A DNA stretch of 46,179 bases from Myxococcus virescens. GTDB taxonomy: Bacteria; Myxococcota; Myxococcia; Myxococcales; Myxococcaceae. Under the pieces are notes generated by a model. That model was not told the DNA's origin. It worked only from the letters and a program-made list of their open reading frames with translations, and did not search any database. Each line of letters opens with the position of its first letter. The first letter of the stretch is position 1. The position numbers were made by a program, and so were the translations under genes. The stretch covers positions 1 to 46,179 of the forward strand of contig NZ_FNAJ01000031.1 in NCBI RefSeq assembly GCF_900101905.1. The letters are read 5' to 3'. Below are positions 33,089 through 41,368 of this stretch, piece after piece.

Positions 33089-33490
33089 TCAGGACGCCTT
33101 GGCCTGACGCGCGGCGCGCTTCTTCTTGAAGTCCTCGATGGCCGCCTTGATGGCGTCCTCGGCCAGCACGGAGCAGTGAATCTTCACCGGCGGCAGCGAC
33201 AGCTCGCGGGCCACGTCCTTGTTGGAGATGGTCATCGCCTGGTCCACCGTCTTGCCCTTCACCCACTCGGTGACGAGCGACGACGAGGCGATGGCCGACC
33301 CGCAGCCGAACGTCTTGAAGCGGGCGTCCTCGATGAGCCCGTCCTCGGAGATCTTGAGCTGCAGGCGCATCACGTCGCCGCAAGCGGGCGCGCCCACCAG
33401 GCCGGTGCCCACGTTCGGGTCTTCCTTGTCGAGCGTCCCGACGTTCCGGGGGTTCTCGTAGTGCTCGATGACCTTGTCGCTGTAAGCCAT
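33089..33490 (-). CDS. iscU: IscU Fe-S assembly scaffold
   Basis: A 133-residue IscU with ligands Cys37 (GAPACGD, with Asp39), Cys63 (TFGCGSA) and Cys106 (KIHCSVLAEDAI), and the HscA-binding motif LPPVK at 99-103. It receives sulphur from IscS and iron to build [2Fe-2S] clusters. GGAG five to six bases upstream supports the ATG. The C-terminal tail is basic. Confidence 0.97.
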   Translation of the reverse strand: MAYSDKVIEHYENPRNVGTLDKEDPNVGTGLVGAPACGDVMRLQLKISEDGLIEDARFKTFGCGSAIASSSLVTEWVKGKTVDQAMTISNKDVARELSLPPVKIHCSVLAEDAIKAAIEDFKKKRAARQAKAS

Positions 33491-33586
33491 GCCTGCTCCT
33501 TCAACGGATGCTTCTCACCAAAGGTTCCGGCGGGCAACGCCCTCCGGGCGAGGAGGCTCGCGCCCCCCTGTCTACCTGGAAAGGCG

Positions 33587-34948
33587 CTAGTGCGCCGTCC
33601 ACTCGATGCTCTTGAGGTCGATGCCTTCCTTGGCCATCTCGTAGAGCGGGCTCATGTCGCGCAGCTTGCGGACCTTGTCCACTACGAGGTTCACCACGTA
33701 GTCGACTTCCTCTTCCGTGGTGAAGCGGCCCAGGCCGAAGCGGATGGAGCTGTGCGCCAGCTCCTCGTCCACGCCCAGCGCGCGCAGCACGTAGGAGGGC
33801 TCCAGGGAGGCGGACGTACACGCCGAGCCGGAGGACACCGCCACGTCCTTGATGCCCATCATCAGGGACTCACCCTCCGCGTGGGCGAAGGAGATGTTGA
33901 GGTTGCCCGGCAGCCGGTGCTCCAGCGAGCCGTTGATGGTGGTCATGTCCAGCGCGTCCGTGAGGCCCTTGCGCAGCTTCTCACGCAGGCGAAGGAGGCG
34001 CGCCGACTCCTCGGGCAGCTCCTTGCGAGCCAGCTCGGCCGCCATGCCAAAGCCGACGATGGCCGACACGTTCAGCGTGCCGGAGCGCATGCCGCGCTCG
34101 TGACCGCCGCCGTCGATGATGGGCGCGATGCGCACGCGCGGCCGGCGGCGCACGTACAGCGCGCCGATGCCCTTGGGGCCGTACATCTTGTGCGAGGTGA
34201 TGGAGGCCAGGTCCACCTTCATGGCCTCCACGTCGAAGGGCACCTTGCCGATGCCCTGCACCGCGTCGCAGTGGAAGAGCACGCCCTTGGAGCGGCACAG
34301 CGCCCCAATCTCCGCGACGGGCTGCACCACGCCAATCTCGTTGTTGGCGAACATGATGGAGACCAGCACCGTCTTCGGCGTCATCGCCGCGGCCAGCTTC
34401 TCCAGGCTCACCCGCCCGTCGGGCTCCACGTCCAGGTAGGTGACGCGCGCGCCGCCGGTGGGCAGCTCGGCCCACTTGCGGTACGTCTCGTCGGACTCCA
34501 CGTCGTGCTTCGCCAGCAGCTCCGACTGGTTGTCCTCGGTGACGTCCTGGCCCGCCAGCTGCGCCAGCCGCAGCAGCTTCAGCTCGTCCAGGCGCTCCTG
34601 CCGCACGCGCTCCAGGCGCTTGCAGGTGTCCAGGATGGCCTTGTGCTCCGTCTTGAGGGTGATGATGTGGTCACCCTTGGACTTGTAGAACTCGATGACG
34701 CCCTTGATGGCCAGGTTGTCGGACTCGGTGGCGCCCGAGGTGAAGACGATCTCCTGCTCGGCCGCGCCGATGAGCTCGGCCACCTGCTGCCGGGCCTTGT
34801 TCACCGCCGCCTCGGCCTTCCAGCCGAACACGTGATTGCGGCTGGCCGCGTTACCGAAATCCTCTCGCAGGTAGGGCAGCATCGCCTCCAGCACCCGCGG
34901 GTCCAGCGGGGTGGTGGCGTGGTTGTCCATGTAGATCGGCAGCTTCAC
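33587..34948 (-). CDS. iscS: IscS cysteine desulfurase with ~50-residue insertion
   Basis: A PLP-dependent enzyme of 453 residues from the ATG at 34948; E. coli IscS has 404. It starts LPIYMDNHATTPLDPRV and has His103 in TEHKA, the PLP lysine in SITSHKMYGPKG (Lys255), GGGHERGMRSGTLN, the active-site Cys378 in SSGSACTSASLEPSYVLRALG, and the IscU-docking end DLKSIEWTAH. The extra length is one block at about 114-167 (RVRQERLDELKLLRLAQ to WAELPTGG), between the LDTCKRLE helix and the next strand. A GTG at 34963 is an alternative start adding five residues. It is the first gene of the operon; no iscR precedes it. Confidence 0.96.
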   Translation of the reverse strand: MKLPIYMDNHATTPLDPRVLEAMLPYLREDFGNAASRNHVFGWKAEAAVNKARQQVAELIGAAEQEIVFTSGATESDNLAIKGVIEFYKSKGDHIITLKTEHKAILDTCKRLERVRQERLDELKLLRLAQLAGQDVTEDNQSELLAKHDVESDETYRKWAELPTGGARVTYLDVEPDGRVSLEKLAAAMTPKTVLVSIMFANNEIGVVQPVAEIGALCRSKGVLFHCDAVQGIGKVPFDVEAMKVDLASITSHKMYGPKGIGALYVRRRPRVRIAPIIDGGGHERGMRSGTLNVSAIVGFGMAAELARKELPEESARLLRLREKLRKGLTDALDMTTINGSLEHRLPGNLNISFAHAEGESLMMGIKDVAVSSGSACTSASLEPSYVLRALGVDEELAHSSIRFGLGRFTTEEEVDYVVNLVVDKVRKLRDMSPLYEMAKEGIDLKSIEWTAH

Positions 34949-35040
34949 CATTGCTTCCAACACCTTCCTGGAGGGGACGTCGACCGGCGCCTCGGAGCGC
35001 CTTTGCCGCAGGGGAACCTACACCGTCACACCTGAATGTG

Positions 35041-35053
35041 GACCGGACTGGTC
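35041..35053 (-). promoter_or_regulatory. candidate operator at the isc transcription start
   Basis: GACCAGTCCGGTC is an imperfect dyad with GACC/GGTC arms, one base downstream of the -10 hexamer, at the expected transcription start. Position and sequence suit a repressor of the Rrf2/IscR type or another iron or redox regulator. No regulator gene is adjacent, so the protein is unknown. Confidence 0.4.
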
Positions 35054-35054
35054 A

Positions 35055-35082
35055 AATATAAAAAGGGGCGCCTTCGGGTCAA
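35055..35082 (-). promoter_or_regulatory. sigma70-type promoter of the isc operon
   Basis: On the minus strand TTGACC (35082-35077) and TATATT (35060-35055) are separated by 16 bases, a good housekeeping-type promoter about 107 bases upstream of iscS. The A/T-rich patch is conspicuous in GC-rich surroundings. Confidence 0.7.
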
Positions 35083-35295
35083 GCGAACATCAGGCGCGCT
35101 GCGGGTGTGGGTGCGTGCTCCCAATAGGACGACTTAAGTCAACGCCGCGCCGTCGTGGATCAGTCCGGGCGCGCCGTCCTGGGACGAGGCGCCCCAGAAT
35201 GGCGCACCCCCTCCGGCCAACCGCCTGATTTCCCGGCGAGCGCCTCCCTGGCCGGCCGCCTGCACGGGTGGGGGCCACCACAGGGAGGCACGCAC
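35083..35295. other. intergenic region between divergent isc operon and SPFH gene
   Basis: Beyond the isc promoter the remaining bases up to the SPFH start are GC-rich and hold no frame with coding character. Only a ribosome-binding site (GGAGG at about 35284-35288) is recognisable. No promoter for the SPFH gene could be picked with confidence. Confidence 0.5.
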
Positions 35296-37188
35296 ATGAG
35301 CGCGAAGCAGACGGCCCGCACGAAGGAGGCGCAGGAGACGCGGGAGGGCGGCGGGAGGACGCACCTGGTCCGGATGGACGGGGGCAAGCTGGAACAGCCG
35401 CGCTACGTGGACGGATGGCGTGCCGGCAAGCCCGCGGAGGACCCGGAGAAGATGAAGCGCTGGGGGCTCGTCACCGCGCGGCCCAGTGAGTTCCTGGTCC
35501 ACATGCGGCGCGGCCGGGTGCGGGAGGTCAGCGGCCAGGGCGCCAGCTGCTTCAAGCTGCCGGGGGACTCGGTGGCCATTGTCCCCACCAGCATCCAGCG
35601 ACTCCAGTTCACCGCGGACCAGGTGACGCACGAGAAGGTGGGCGTGCAGGTGACGGGGCTGGCGGTGTACCGGATTGCGGACCCGCTGGTGGCCTTCCGC
35701 ATGCTCAACTTCTCCTTCCCGGAGCGCGCGCAGGAGAAGCTGGCGGAGCTGCTGCGGGAGATGTTCGTCGGCGCCGCGCGGCGGCTGGTGGCGAACATGT
35801 CGGTGGAGGAGTGCCTCTCCAAGCGCAAGGAGGGCATCGCCGCGGAGCTGGTGCGCGAAATCGCGCCCGTGCTCTCCGGCCGAGGCCGCCTGGAGGACCA
35901 GACGGACGCGGGCTGGGGCGTCATCCTGGACACGATTGAAATTCAGGACGTGCGCGTCCTGTCCTCCACCGTCTTCGCCAACATGCAGGCGCGCTTCCGC
36001 CATGAACAGGAGCGGCAGGCGCGTGAGGCGGAGCTGGCCAAGGAGCGCTTCGTCCACCGCGAGGAGACGGAAGCCGAGCGGCAGCTGAGCCTCCAGCGGC
36101 TGGCGGCCGAAGAGGAGGTGCGCCAGAAGAAGCAGACAGCGGAGGAGCAGGCCCGGCTGGAGGCGCTGGCGGTGGAGGCGCGCGTGGCCGAGGCGAAGCT
36201 CGCCCAGGAGCGCACGCTGAAGCAGGAGCAGGCCACCGTGGAGCGCGAGGTGGCGCTGGCGAAGATGGCCGCCGAGCAGGAGGTCCGCCAGAAGAAGCAG
36301 GTGGCCGACGAACAGGCGAAGCTGGATGCGCTGGCCGCGGAGTCCCGCCTGGCCGACGCGAAGATCGTCTCCGAGCGGGCGCTGGCCGTCAGCCGCGCGC
36401 AGGTGGAGATGGAGAAGCTCCAGCGCGAACAGGACGCGGAGGTCGCGCGCCAGCGCGTGGCCCTGGAGAAGCTCAAGCGCGAGCAGGACACCGAGGCCGG
36501 TCGCGCGAAGCTGGAGTTGGAGAAGCTGAAGCTGGCGCAGGAGTCCGAGGCCGCGCAGGCGAAAATCGAGTTGGTGCGGCTCCAGCGCGCGCAGGAGGCG
36601 GAGAACGCCAAGGCGCAGATGGAGCTGGCGCGGCAGCAGCGTGAGCAGGAGCTGGAGCTGTCACGCCAGCGGCACGAGCAGGAGGTGGAGCTGGCGAAGC
36701 TGCGCCGCGAGCAGGAGGAGGCCGGCGCCAAGGCGCAGCTGGAGCTAGAGCGCCTGCGCCGCGAGCACGAACAGGCCACCGCGTGGCACGAGGTGCAGAT
36801 GGCCGCGCACCAGCAGGAGGCCGAACGGCTCCACGCGGAGCTCCAGGTGGTGCAGGCCCGGCGGTCCATCGTGGAGACGGAGGTGGTCATCGCCGAGCTG
36901 AGTGTGCGCAAGGACCGGGCGCAGCAGGACCTGGAGCTGGGCAAGGCGCGCGCGCTGCGCGACATCGAGAACAGCGTCAGCCCGGAGGTCATCCAGATGA
37001 CCCTGGCGCAGCAGCTCCCTCAGGTGGCCGCGGCCTTCCAGCAGAAGATGGGCGAGGTGCACGTCACCGCGGTGGATGGGGCCAATCCGTTTGGTTACAT
37101 CGCCGCCGCGGTGGAGGGTGTCATGGGGCTGGCACGTTCCGCCGGACTGAAGACGCCTGCTTCCCCGCTTGCCCCTCCAGCGCAGTAG
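35296..37188 (+). CDS. SPFH/band-7 domain protein with long coiled coil (flotillin-like)
   Basis: A 630-residue protein from the ATG at 35296 (GGAGG eight bases upstream). Residues about 55-235 match an SPFH domain (GDSVAIVPTSIQRLQFTADQ, VGVQVTGLAVYRI, GVILDTIEIQDVRVLSSTVF). Residues about 235-560 are almost pure heptads of Glu/Gln/Ala/Arg with recurring REQE and KLKREQ units, and the C-terminus has a short helical cap (VSPEVIQMTLAQQLPQVAAAF). Flotillins scaffold membrane microdomains, but here the N-terminal membrane hairpin is not evident. The downstream dsbD gene starts 58 bases later. Function in this organism is not known. Confidence 0.85.
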   Translation: MSAKQTARTKEAQETREGGGRTHLVRMDGGKLEQPRYVDGWRAGKPAEDPEKMKRWGLVTARPSEFLVHMRRGRVREVSGQGASCFKLPGDSVAIVPTSIQRLQFTADQVTHEKVGVQVTGLAVYRIADPLVAFRMLNFSFPERAQEKLAELLREMFVGAARRLVANMSVEECLSKRKEGIAAELVREIAPVLSGRGRLEDQTDAGWGVILDTIEIQDVRVLSSTVFANMQARFRHEQERQAREAELAKERFVHREETEAERQLSLQRLAAEEEVRQKKQTAEEQARLEALAVEARVAEAKLAQERTLKQEQATVEREVALAKMAAEQEVRQKKQVADEQAKLDALAAESRLADAKIVSERALAVSRAQVEMEKLQREQDAEVARQRVALEKLKREQDTEAGRAKLELEKLKLAQESEAAQAKIELVRLQRAQEAENAKAQMELARQQREQELELSRQRHEQEVELAKLRREQEEAGAKAQLELERLRREHEQATAWHEVQMAAHQQEAERLHAELQVVQARRSIVETEVVIAELSVRKDRAQQDLELGKARALRDIENSVSPEVIQMTLAQQLPQVAAAFQQKMGEVHVTAVDGANPFGYIAAAVEGVMGLARSAGLKTPASPLAPPAQ

Positions 37189-37246
37189 CCCGGGGCCCCC
37201 GGCCTGCGTATACAAGGGGGGCCTGGGACCACGGAGTCACGCGCGC

Positions 37247-38689
37247 ATGGATGCGAAGAAACTCGGAGTGATGGCGGTGCTGGCCGGAGTGGCGGTGGCC
37301 GTGGTGCCCTGGCTGCTGCCCACGGGTCCCAACGCCAACCTGGATGCGGCCCGGTTCCTCGAATCCGGCAGCCTCGCGGTGGGCGCGGCGGTGGTGTTCG
37401 CGGGTGGGTTGCTCACCGCGCTGACGCCGTGTGTCTATCCGCTCATCCCCATCACCGTGTCCGTCTTCGGCGCGCGCAAGACGGAGGGCCGGGGCCGCGC
37501 GCTGCTCCTGACTTCCTCCTACATCGTGGGCATGGGCGTGGTGTTCAGCGCGCTGGGCGTGCTGGCGGCGAAGACGGGCCAGGCGTTCGGTTCAATGCTG
37601 GGGCACCCGGCGGTGGTGACGGGCCTGGCGGTGTTCCTGCTGCTGCTGGCCACGTCCATGTTCGGCGCGTTCGAGCTGGCGCTGCCGTCGTCGTTCCAGA
37701 CGAAGCTCAACGCCGTGGGGGGCGCGGGTGTGGCGGGCGCGTTCCTGATGGGCAGCGTGTCCGGCTTCCTGGCGGCGCCGTGCACCGGCCCGGTGCTGAC
37801 GGGCCTCCTGGCCTTCGTGGCGAAGTCGGCCAACACGACGCTGGGCGCGTCGCTGCTGTTCGTCTACGCGCTGGGCATCGGCGTGCCGTTCTTCCTCATT
37901 GGCGTCTTCACCGTCCGGCTGCCGCGCGGCGGCGTGTGGATGGAGTGGGTGAAGAGCGTGCTGGGCATCATGCTGGTGGCCCTGGCCTTCAGCTACCTCA
38001 AGGACGCCTTCCCCTGGGCGCGGGACGTGGTGAAGGGGCTGGGCCTCCACGTGGGCCGGGTGCCGGGGGCCGTCATCGCCGCGCTGCTGGTCGCGGTGGG
38101 CGTGGCCCTGGGCGCGGTGCACCGCTCGTTCACGGAAGGCGCGCGGGAGTTCTCGTTCAAGGCGCTGGGCGTGGCGCTCGTCGTCGCGGCGCTGGTGCTG
38201 CGCGGCGGTGCGCTGGACGCGGGCCCGGTGGGCACGTTGTGGGTGAGCCTGGGGCTCGCCGAGCCGCCGCGCGCGCCGTCCTGGCAGTGGCACCACGTCA
38301 TGCCGGCGAAGCAGGCCACCTTCTCCCCGGAGGCCTTCGACCAGGTGCTCGCACAGGCGAAGGCGGAGGGCCGGCCGGTGCTCATCGACTTCTTCGCGGA
38401 CTGGTGTGCGGCCTGCAAGGAGCTGGACCGCGACACCTACCCCGCGCAGCAGGTCATCTCCGAGTCCGACGAGGGCCGCTTCCTCAACATCAAGATTGAC
38501 GCGACGAACAGCGAGGACTCGCTGGACGCGCTGCTGGAGCGCTTCGATGTGGAGGGCTTGCCCACCGTGGCGTTCATCTCGCCGGAGGGCAAGGTGCTCA
38601 CCCAGCCACGTGTTACCGGCTTCCTGGCGCCCAGCCCCTTCGCCACGGAGATGAAGAAGGCGCGCTGCACGGACGCCAACGCCTGCTGA
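37247..38689 (+). CDS. dsbD: DsbD-like thiol:disulfide interchange protein with C-terminal thioredoxin domain
   Basis: A 480-residue protein. After an N-terminal anchor come the eight-helix electron-transfer core with Cys62 (LTALTPCVYPLIPITVSVFG) and Cys179 (GFLAAPCTGPVLTG), further helices, and a periplasmic thioredoxin-like domain with ADWCAACKELDRDTYP (Cys387/Cys390). The periplasmic alpha domain of full DsbD is missing, so it passes electrons from cytoplasmic thioredoxin directly to the fused domain, as ScsB/CcdA-related forms do. The protein ends in a Cys (TDANAC). The ATG at 37247 has GGAG 11 bases upstream. Confidence 0.92.
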   Translation: MDAKKLGVMAVLAGVAVAVVPWLLPTGPNANLDAARFLESGSLAVGAAVVFAGGLLTALTPCVYPLIPITVSVFGARKTEGRGRALLLTSSYIVGMGVVFSALGVLAAKTGQAFGSMLGHPAVVTGLAVFLLLLATSMFGAFELALPSSFQTKLNAVGGAGVAGAFLMGSVSGFLAAPCTGPVLTGLLAFVAKSANTTLGASLLFVYALGIGVPFFLIGVFTVRLPRGGVWMEWVKSVLGIMLVALAFSYLKDAFPWARDVVKGLGLHVGRVPGAVIAALLVAVGVALGAVHRSFTEGAREFSFKALGVALVVAALVLRGGALDAGPVGTLWVSLGLAEPPRAPSWQWHHVMPAKQATFSPEAFDQVLAQAKAEGRPVLIDFFADWCAACKELDRDTYPAQQVISESDEGRFLNIKIDATNSEDSLDALLERFDVEGLPTVAFISPEGKVLTQPRVTGFLAPSPFATEMKKARCTDANAC

Positions 38690-38773
38690 GGGCGGGCGTG
38701 TGTCAAGCTTCGCCGGAGAGGATGGGCACCGGGTCCGGTAGCTTCGGATAGCGCAGTCCGGCGATGCGAGGCT

Positions 38774-39202
38774 TCAGGGCGCGGTCTCCGGAAGGAAGCG
38801 GGCTCGCAGCTCGGGCGTGGGGATGCGGCACTGCGCTTCCCGGCCGAACCAGCGGTAGCGGTTGCGCGCGATGATTCGGTAGACGAGGTCGCGCAGCGGC
38901 CGGGGCACCACGATGAATGCGTAGAGAAACCGCCACGGCCCCTTCAGCATCCGCGCGACGCGGAGCGCGGCCGTGGAGCGCTCGTACAGCTTGCCGTCCT
39001 GCAGGAGGACGAAGCTGTCCGGTTCCTCCTTGGGCACGACGCCATGCGGCGCCAGCAGCGCGGCGGCCCGCTGGGACTGCAGCGCCGCGAAGCGGATGCG
39101 CGCGTCCGGGTCCCGGTCGATGATGAAGAGGACCGTGCCGTTGCACAGGTTGCACACGCCGTCGAAGAGGACCACGGTGTCCGGGGGCTGGGCGCGGGGC
39201 AT
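38774..39202 (-). CDS. DCC-family (DUF393) thiol-disulfide oxidoreductase-like protein
   Basis: A 142-residue protein with the family signature DGVCNLCNG near the N-terminus (D-x2-C-x2-C), FIIDRDPDARIRFAALQS, and a C-terminal block RDLVYRIIARNRYRWFG typical of YuxK-like members. Substrates are unknown. It is convergent with the dsbD gene, and both are thiol-redox proteins, which may be coincidence. Confidence 0.9.
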   Translation of the reverse strand: MPRAQPPDTVVLFDGVCNLCNGTVLFIIDRDPDARIRFAALQSQRAAALLAPHGVVPKEEPDSFVLLQDGKLYERSTAALRVARMLKGPWRFLYAFIVVPRPLRDLVYRIIARNRYRWFGREAQCRIPTPELRARFLPETAP

Positions 39203-39352
39203 GATGCGGCAAGTCTAACAGCCCACTCCGTTGGGTGACGCCGAAGCGCCGGGGGAATTCCAGACGGGTGTCCCTGCAGCCTCGCCCGTACATGCGTGGT
39301 GTCAGACCCGGGTGTTTCCTTCCCTGGCGCCGCCCTTGCAGAATGTTCGGAC

Positions 39353-40252
39353 ATGCCCTCGCCGCCCATCGCTCCCCGACTCCTGGAGTTATCCGCCCAC
39401 GCCCTGCTGTGGAAGCGAAGCAAGCAGTGGATGCTCCAGGCGAACCGGCTGGTGCGGTGGTCCGCGACCCCCGAGCGCTGGCCGCGCCCGCTCCTGGCGC
39501 CCACGCATGAGAAGGGCGTGCTCCTCGGTTCGCACACCGTCAATCTGCAGCGCTCGGACTCGGACGCGGACCCCGTGCTCGAAGCGGGCAAGCAGCACAA
39601 CGTGCGTCTGGCGGCGCCGGCCTTCGATGGCCTCCTCCTCGCTCCGGACAGGCCCCTCTCTTTCTGGCGCACGCTGGGCCGGCTGACGGAGCGCAAGGGC
39701 TACCGGCATGGGTTGGCGCTGAGCGGTGGCTGTCTCACCCCGTCCATTGGAGGCGGCATCTGCCTTCTGGCCAATGCGCTCTTCGAGTTCGCCGCACGCC
39801 AGGGCTGGCACATCCTGGAGCGCTGGGGGCACACAATGGAGGCGGTACCCCCGCCGCCAGGTGCGCTGTGGGGAATGGATGCCACGGTGGCCTGGCCCTA
39901 CGTGGACCTGGTGATGGCGCCTCGTGAGGGTCCGGTGCGGCTCGGAGCCCGCGTCTCGGACGGGAAGCTGCGGCTCTCCATCCATGGGGCGGACGCTCCC
40001 CGGACACGCTCACGGTTGTGGTCCGAGGACGAGTCCCTTCTCGAGCTCCCCGAGGGAACCCTGCGCATCAACCGCGTCGTGCGCCGAGTCGAAGACATCG
40101 GTTCTGGCGCCGTGCTCGAGGAGCGCACCATCGCCGAGAACCGGCGACGCCTGTTGAACCCCGAGGCGCGGAAGCGGACGTGCCTGACGTGCGGGGAGAC
40201 CGCATGCCACGCCCGCGTCGAAGTCCCACGGGTGGAGGCCCGGGCGCCATGA
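39353..40252 (+). CDS. VanW-family protein
   Basis: A 299-residue protein with the VanW signature: KGYRHGLALSGGCLTPSIGGGICLLANALFEFAA, read in pieces as GGCLTPSIGGGICLLANALF and then WHILERWGHTMEA. VanW proteins are linked to the cell wall by their presence in some vancomycin-resistance clusters, without a proven activity. A four-cysteine C-terminal stretch (TCLTCGETACHA) could bind metal. No signal peptide is seen. The ATG at 39353 lacks a clear ribosome-binding site. The stop overlaps the next gene as ATGA, so the pair is coupled. Confidence 0.85.
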   Translation: MPSPPIAPRLLELSAHALLWKRSKQWMLQANRLVRWSATPERWPRPLLAPTHEKGVLLGSHTVNLQRSDSDADPVLEAGKQHNVRLAAPAFDGLLLAPDRPLSFWRTLGRLTERKGYRHGLALSGGCLTPSIGGGICLLANALFEFAARQGWHILERWGHTMEAVPPPPGALWGMDATVAWPYVDLVMAPREGPVRLGARVSDGKLRLSIHGADAPRTRSRLWSEDESLLELPEGTLRINRVVRRVEDIGSGAVLEERTIAENRRRLLNPEARKRTCLTCGETACHARVEVPRVEARAP

Positions 40253-41298
40253 ATCTGGTCCTCGCACCGGAGCCCGCCCCCTGGCTCTCCCACCTCGCGT
40301 CGCTGCTCACGCGCGAGGCAGAGGTGCTGGCCCCCTGGGCGCTGCCGAGACTGCCCGATTGGGGACCACTCCCCACCCGCCTGCGTCAGGCCTGGACCCG
40401 CCGGACGTTGCCGGTGCCCGAGGGCTTCCGCGTCTGGGGCCTGCCAGGATGGGGGGCCGTGGAGGCGGGGATGCGAGTCGCGGCGCGCTCGACGGCGGCG
40501 ACATTCCAGGCCCGCTTCACCCTGCGCAGGCGGTGGGCGCAGGCGGCCTCGGCGCTGCTTCCGGCGTCGGTGGAGACGGTGCTCGCGCCATCGCTCGGCG
40601 CCCGGGAGGTCTTCGCGATGGCACGCCGCCGGGGCGCGCGCTGCGTGCTGGTGGAGGACCTGCCTTCCTTGAGGGCACTGCACGCGGACCTGGACGCCGC
40701 GGCCGTGAGACACCCGGAGGAGGCCTTCCTTCGCAACCACCGCGCGTCCGCGGAGGACGTCGCCCGGCAGGAGGCGGAGCGTGTCCTCGCGGATGAAATC
40801 TGGGTGCGAGGCGAGCTCGCCCTCGAGCGGCTGCGGCTGGCCGGACACGCCCCGGAGAAGCTCCGCAGGCTGCATTTTCCACCAGACCGCGAACCGCCCC
40901 AGGCGCCCCGTCTGCCCCAGCGCCACGGCCCGCACGTGGCCCTCCTCGCAGGGCCCGCTCTCGCGCGCGGCGGACTGCGAGAAGCCTTGGCGGTGCTCGA
41001 CGAACGGCCTCAGTGGAACCTCTGGGTGCGCCCCGCCGAGGGCACGGACCCACGGCACCTGAACCACCCGCGAGTGCGGAAGGTGACGGCGCAGGTCCAG
41101 CGCACGCTCCAGCAGGTGGACGTGGTGCTCGCGCCAGCGTGGTGTGAGAGCCATCTGGGCGAGCTGGCGCAGGCGCGGGAGCAAGGCATCCCCATCATCG
41201 CCACGGACCGCGCCGCGGGCTTCTGGCCCTGTCGGGCGATTCCTCGCGGCGATGTGCCCGCCCTCATCGCCGAACTGGACGCGCTGACCGCGCGCTGA
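40249..41298 (+). CDS. glycosyltransferase-like protein (GT-B style), uncertain
   Basis: A 349-residue soluble protein translationally coupled to the VanW-family gene. The C-terminal half looks like the donor-binding half of a GT-B glycosyltransferase: HVALLAGPALARGGLREALAVL, a run of strands and helices, VDVVLAPAWCESHLGELAQARE and GIPIIATDRAAGF. The N-terminal half has RGARCVLVEDLPSLRALHADLD and a helix preceded by ADEIWVRGELALERL, like the inter-domain region of family GT4 enzymes. The conserved EGFG-type motif of GT4 is not clearly present, so function is tentative. Confidence 0.6.
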   Translation: MNLVLAPEPAPWLSHLASLLTREAEVLAPWALPRLPDWGPLPTRLRQAWTRRTLPVPEGFRVWGLPGWGAVEAGMRVAARSTAATFQARFTLRRRWAQAASALLPASVETVLAPSLGAREVFAMARRRGARCVLVEDLPSLRALHADLDAAAVRHPEEAFLRNHRASAEDVARQEAERVLADEIWVRGELALERLRLAGHAPEKLRRLHFPPDREPPQAPRLPQRHGPHVALLAGPALARGGLREALAVLDERPQWNLWVRPAEGTDPRHLNHPRVRKVTAQVQRTLQQVDVVLAPAWCESHLGELAQAREQGIPIIATDRAAGFWPCRAIPRGDVPALIAELDALTAR

Positions 41299-41368
41299 AG
41301 TCCACGCCTGTTGGCGCCAACCCCACGCGAAGCGCCGGCCGGGGCGGCCCTTGATGGAGCCGAGCGCG

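Noticed and set aside
29943..35035. Plus-strand open frames of 688 and 734 codons opposite the isc operon
   Set aside because: The opposite strand encodes all conserved Isc proteins; these frames show no recognisable domain.
38774..39293. DCC gene and dsbD as one thiol-redox operon
   Set aside because: They are convergent on opposite strands, so they cannot be cotranscribed; proximity alone does not show a shared pathway.
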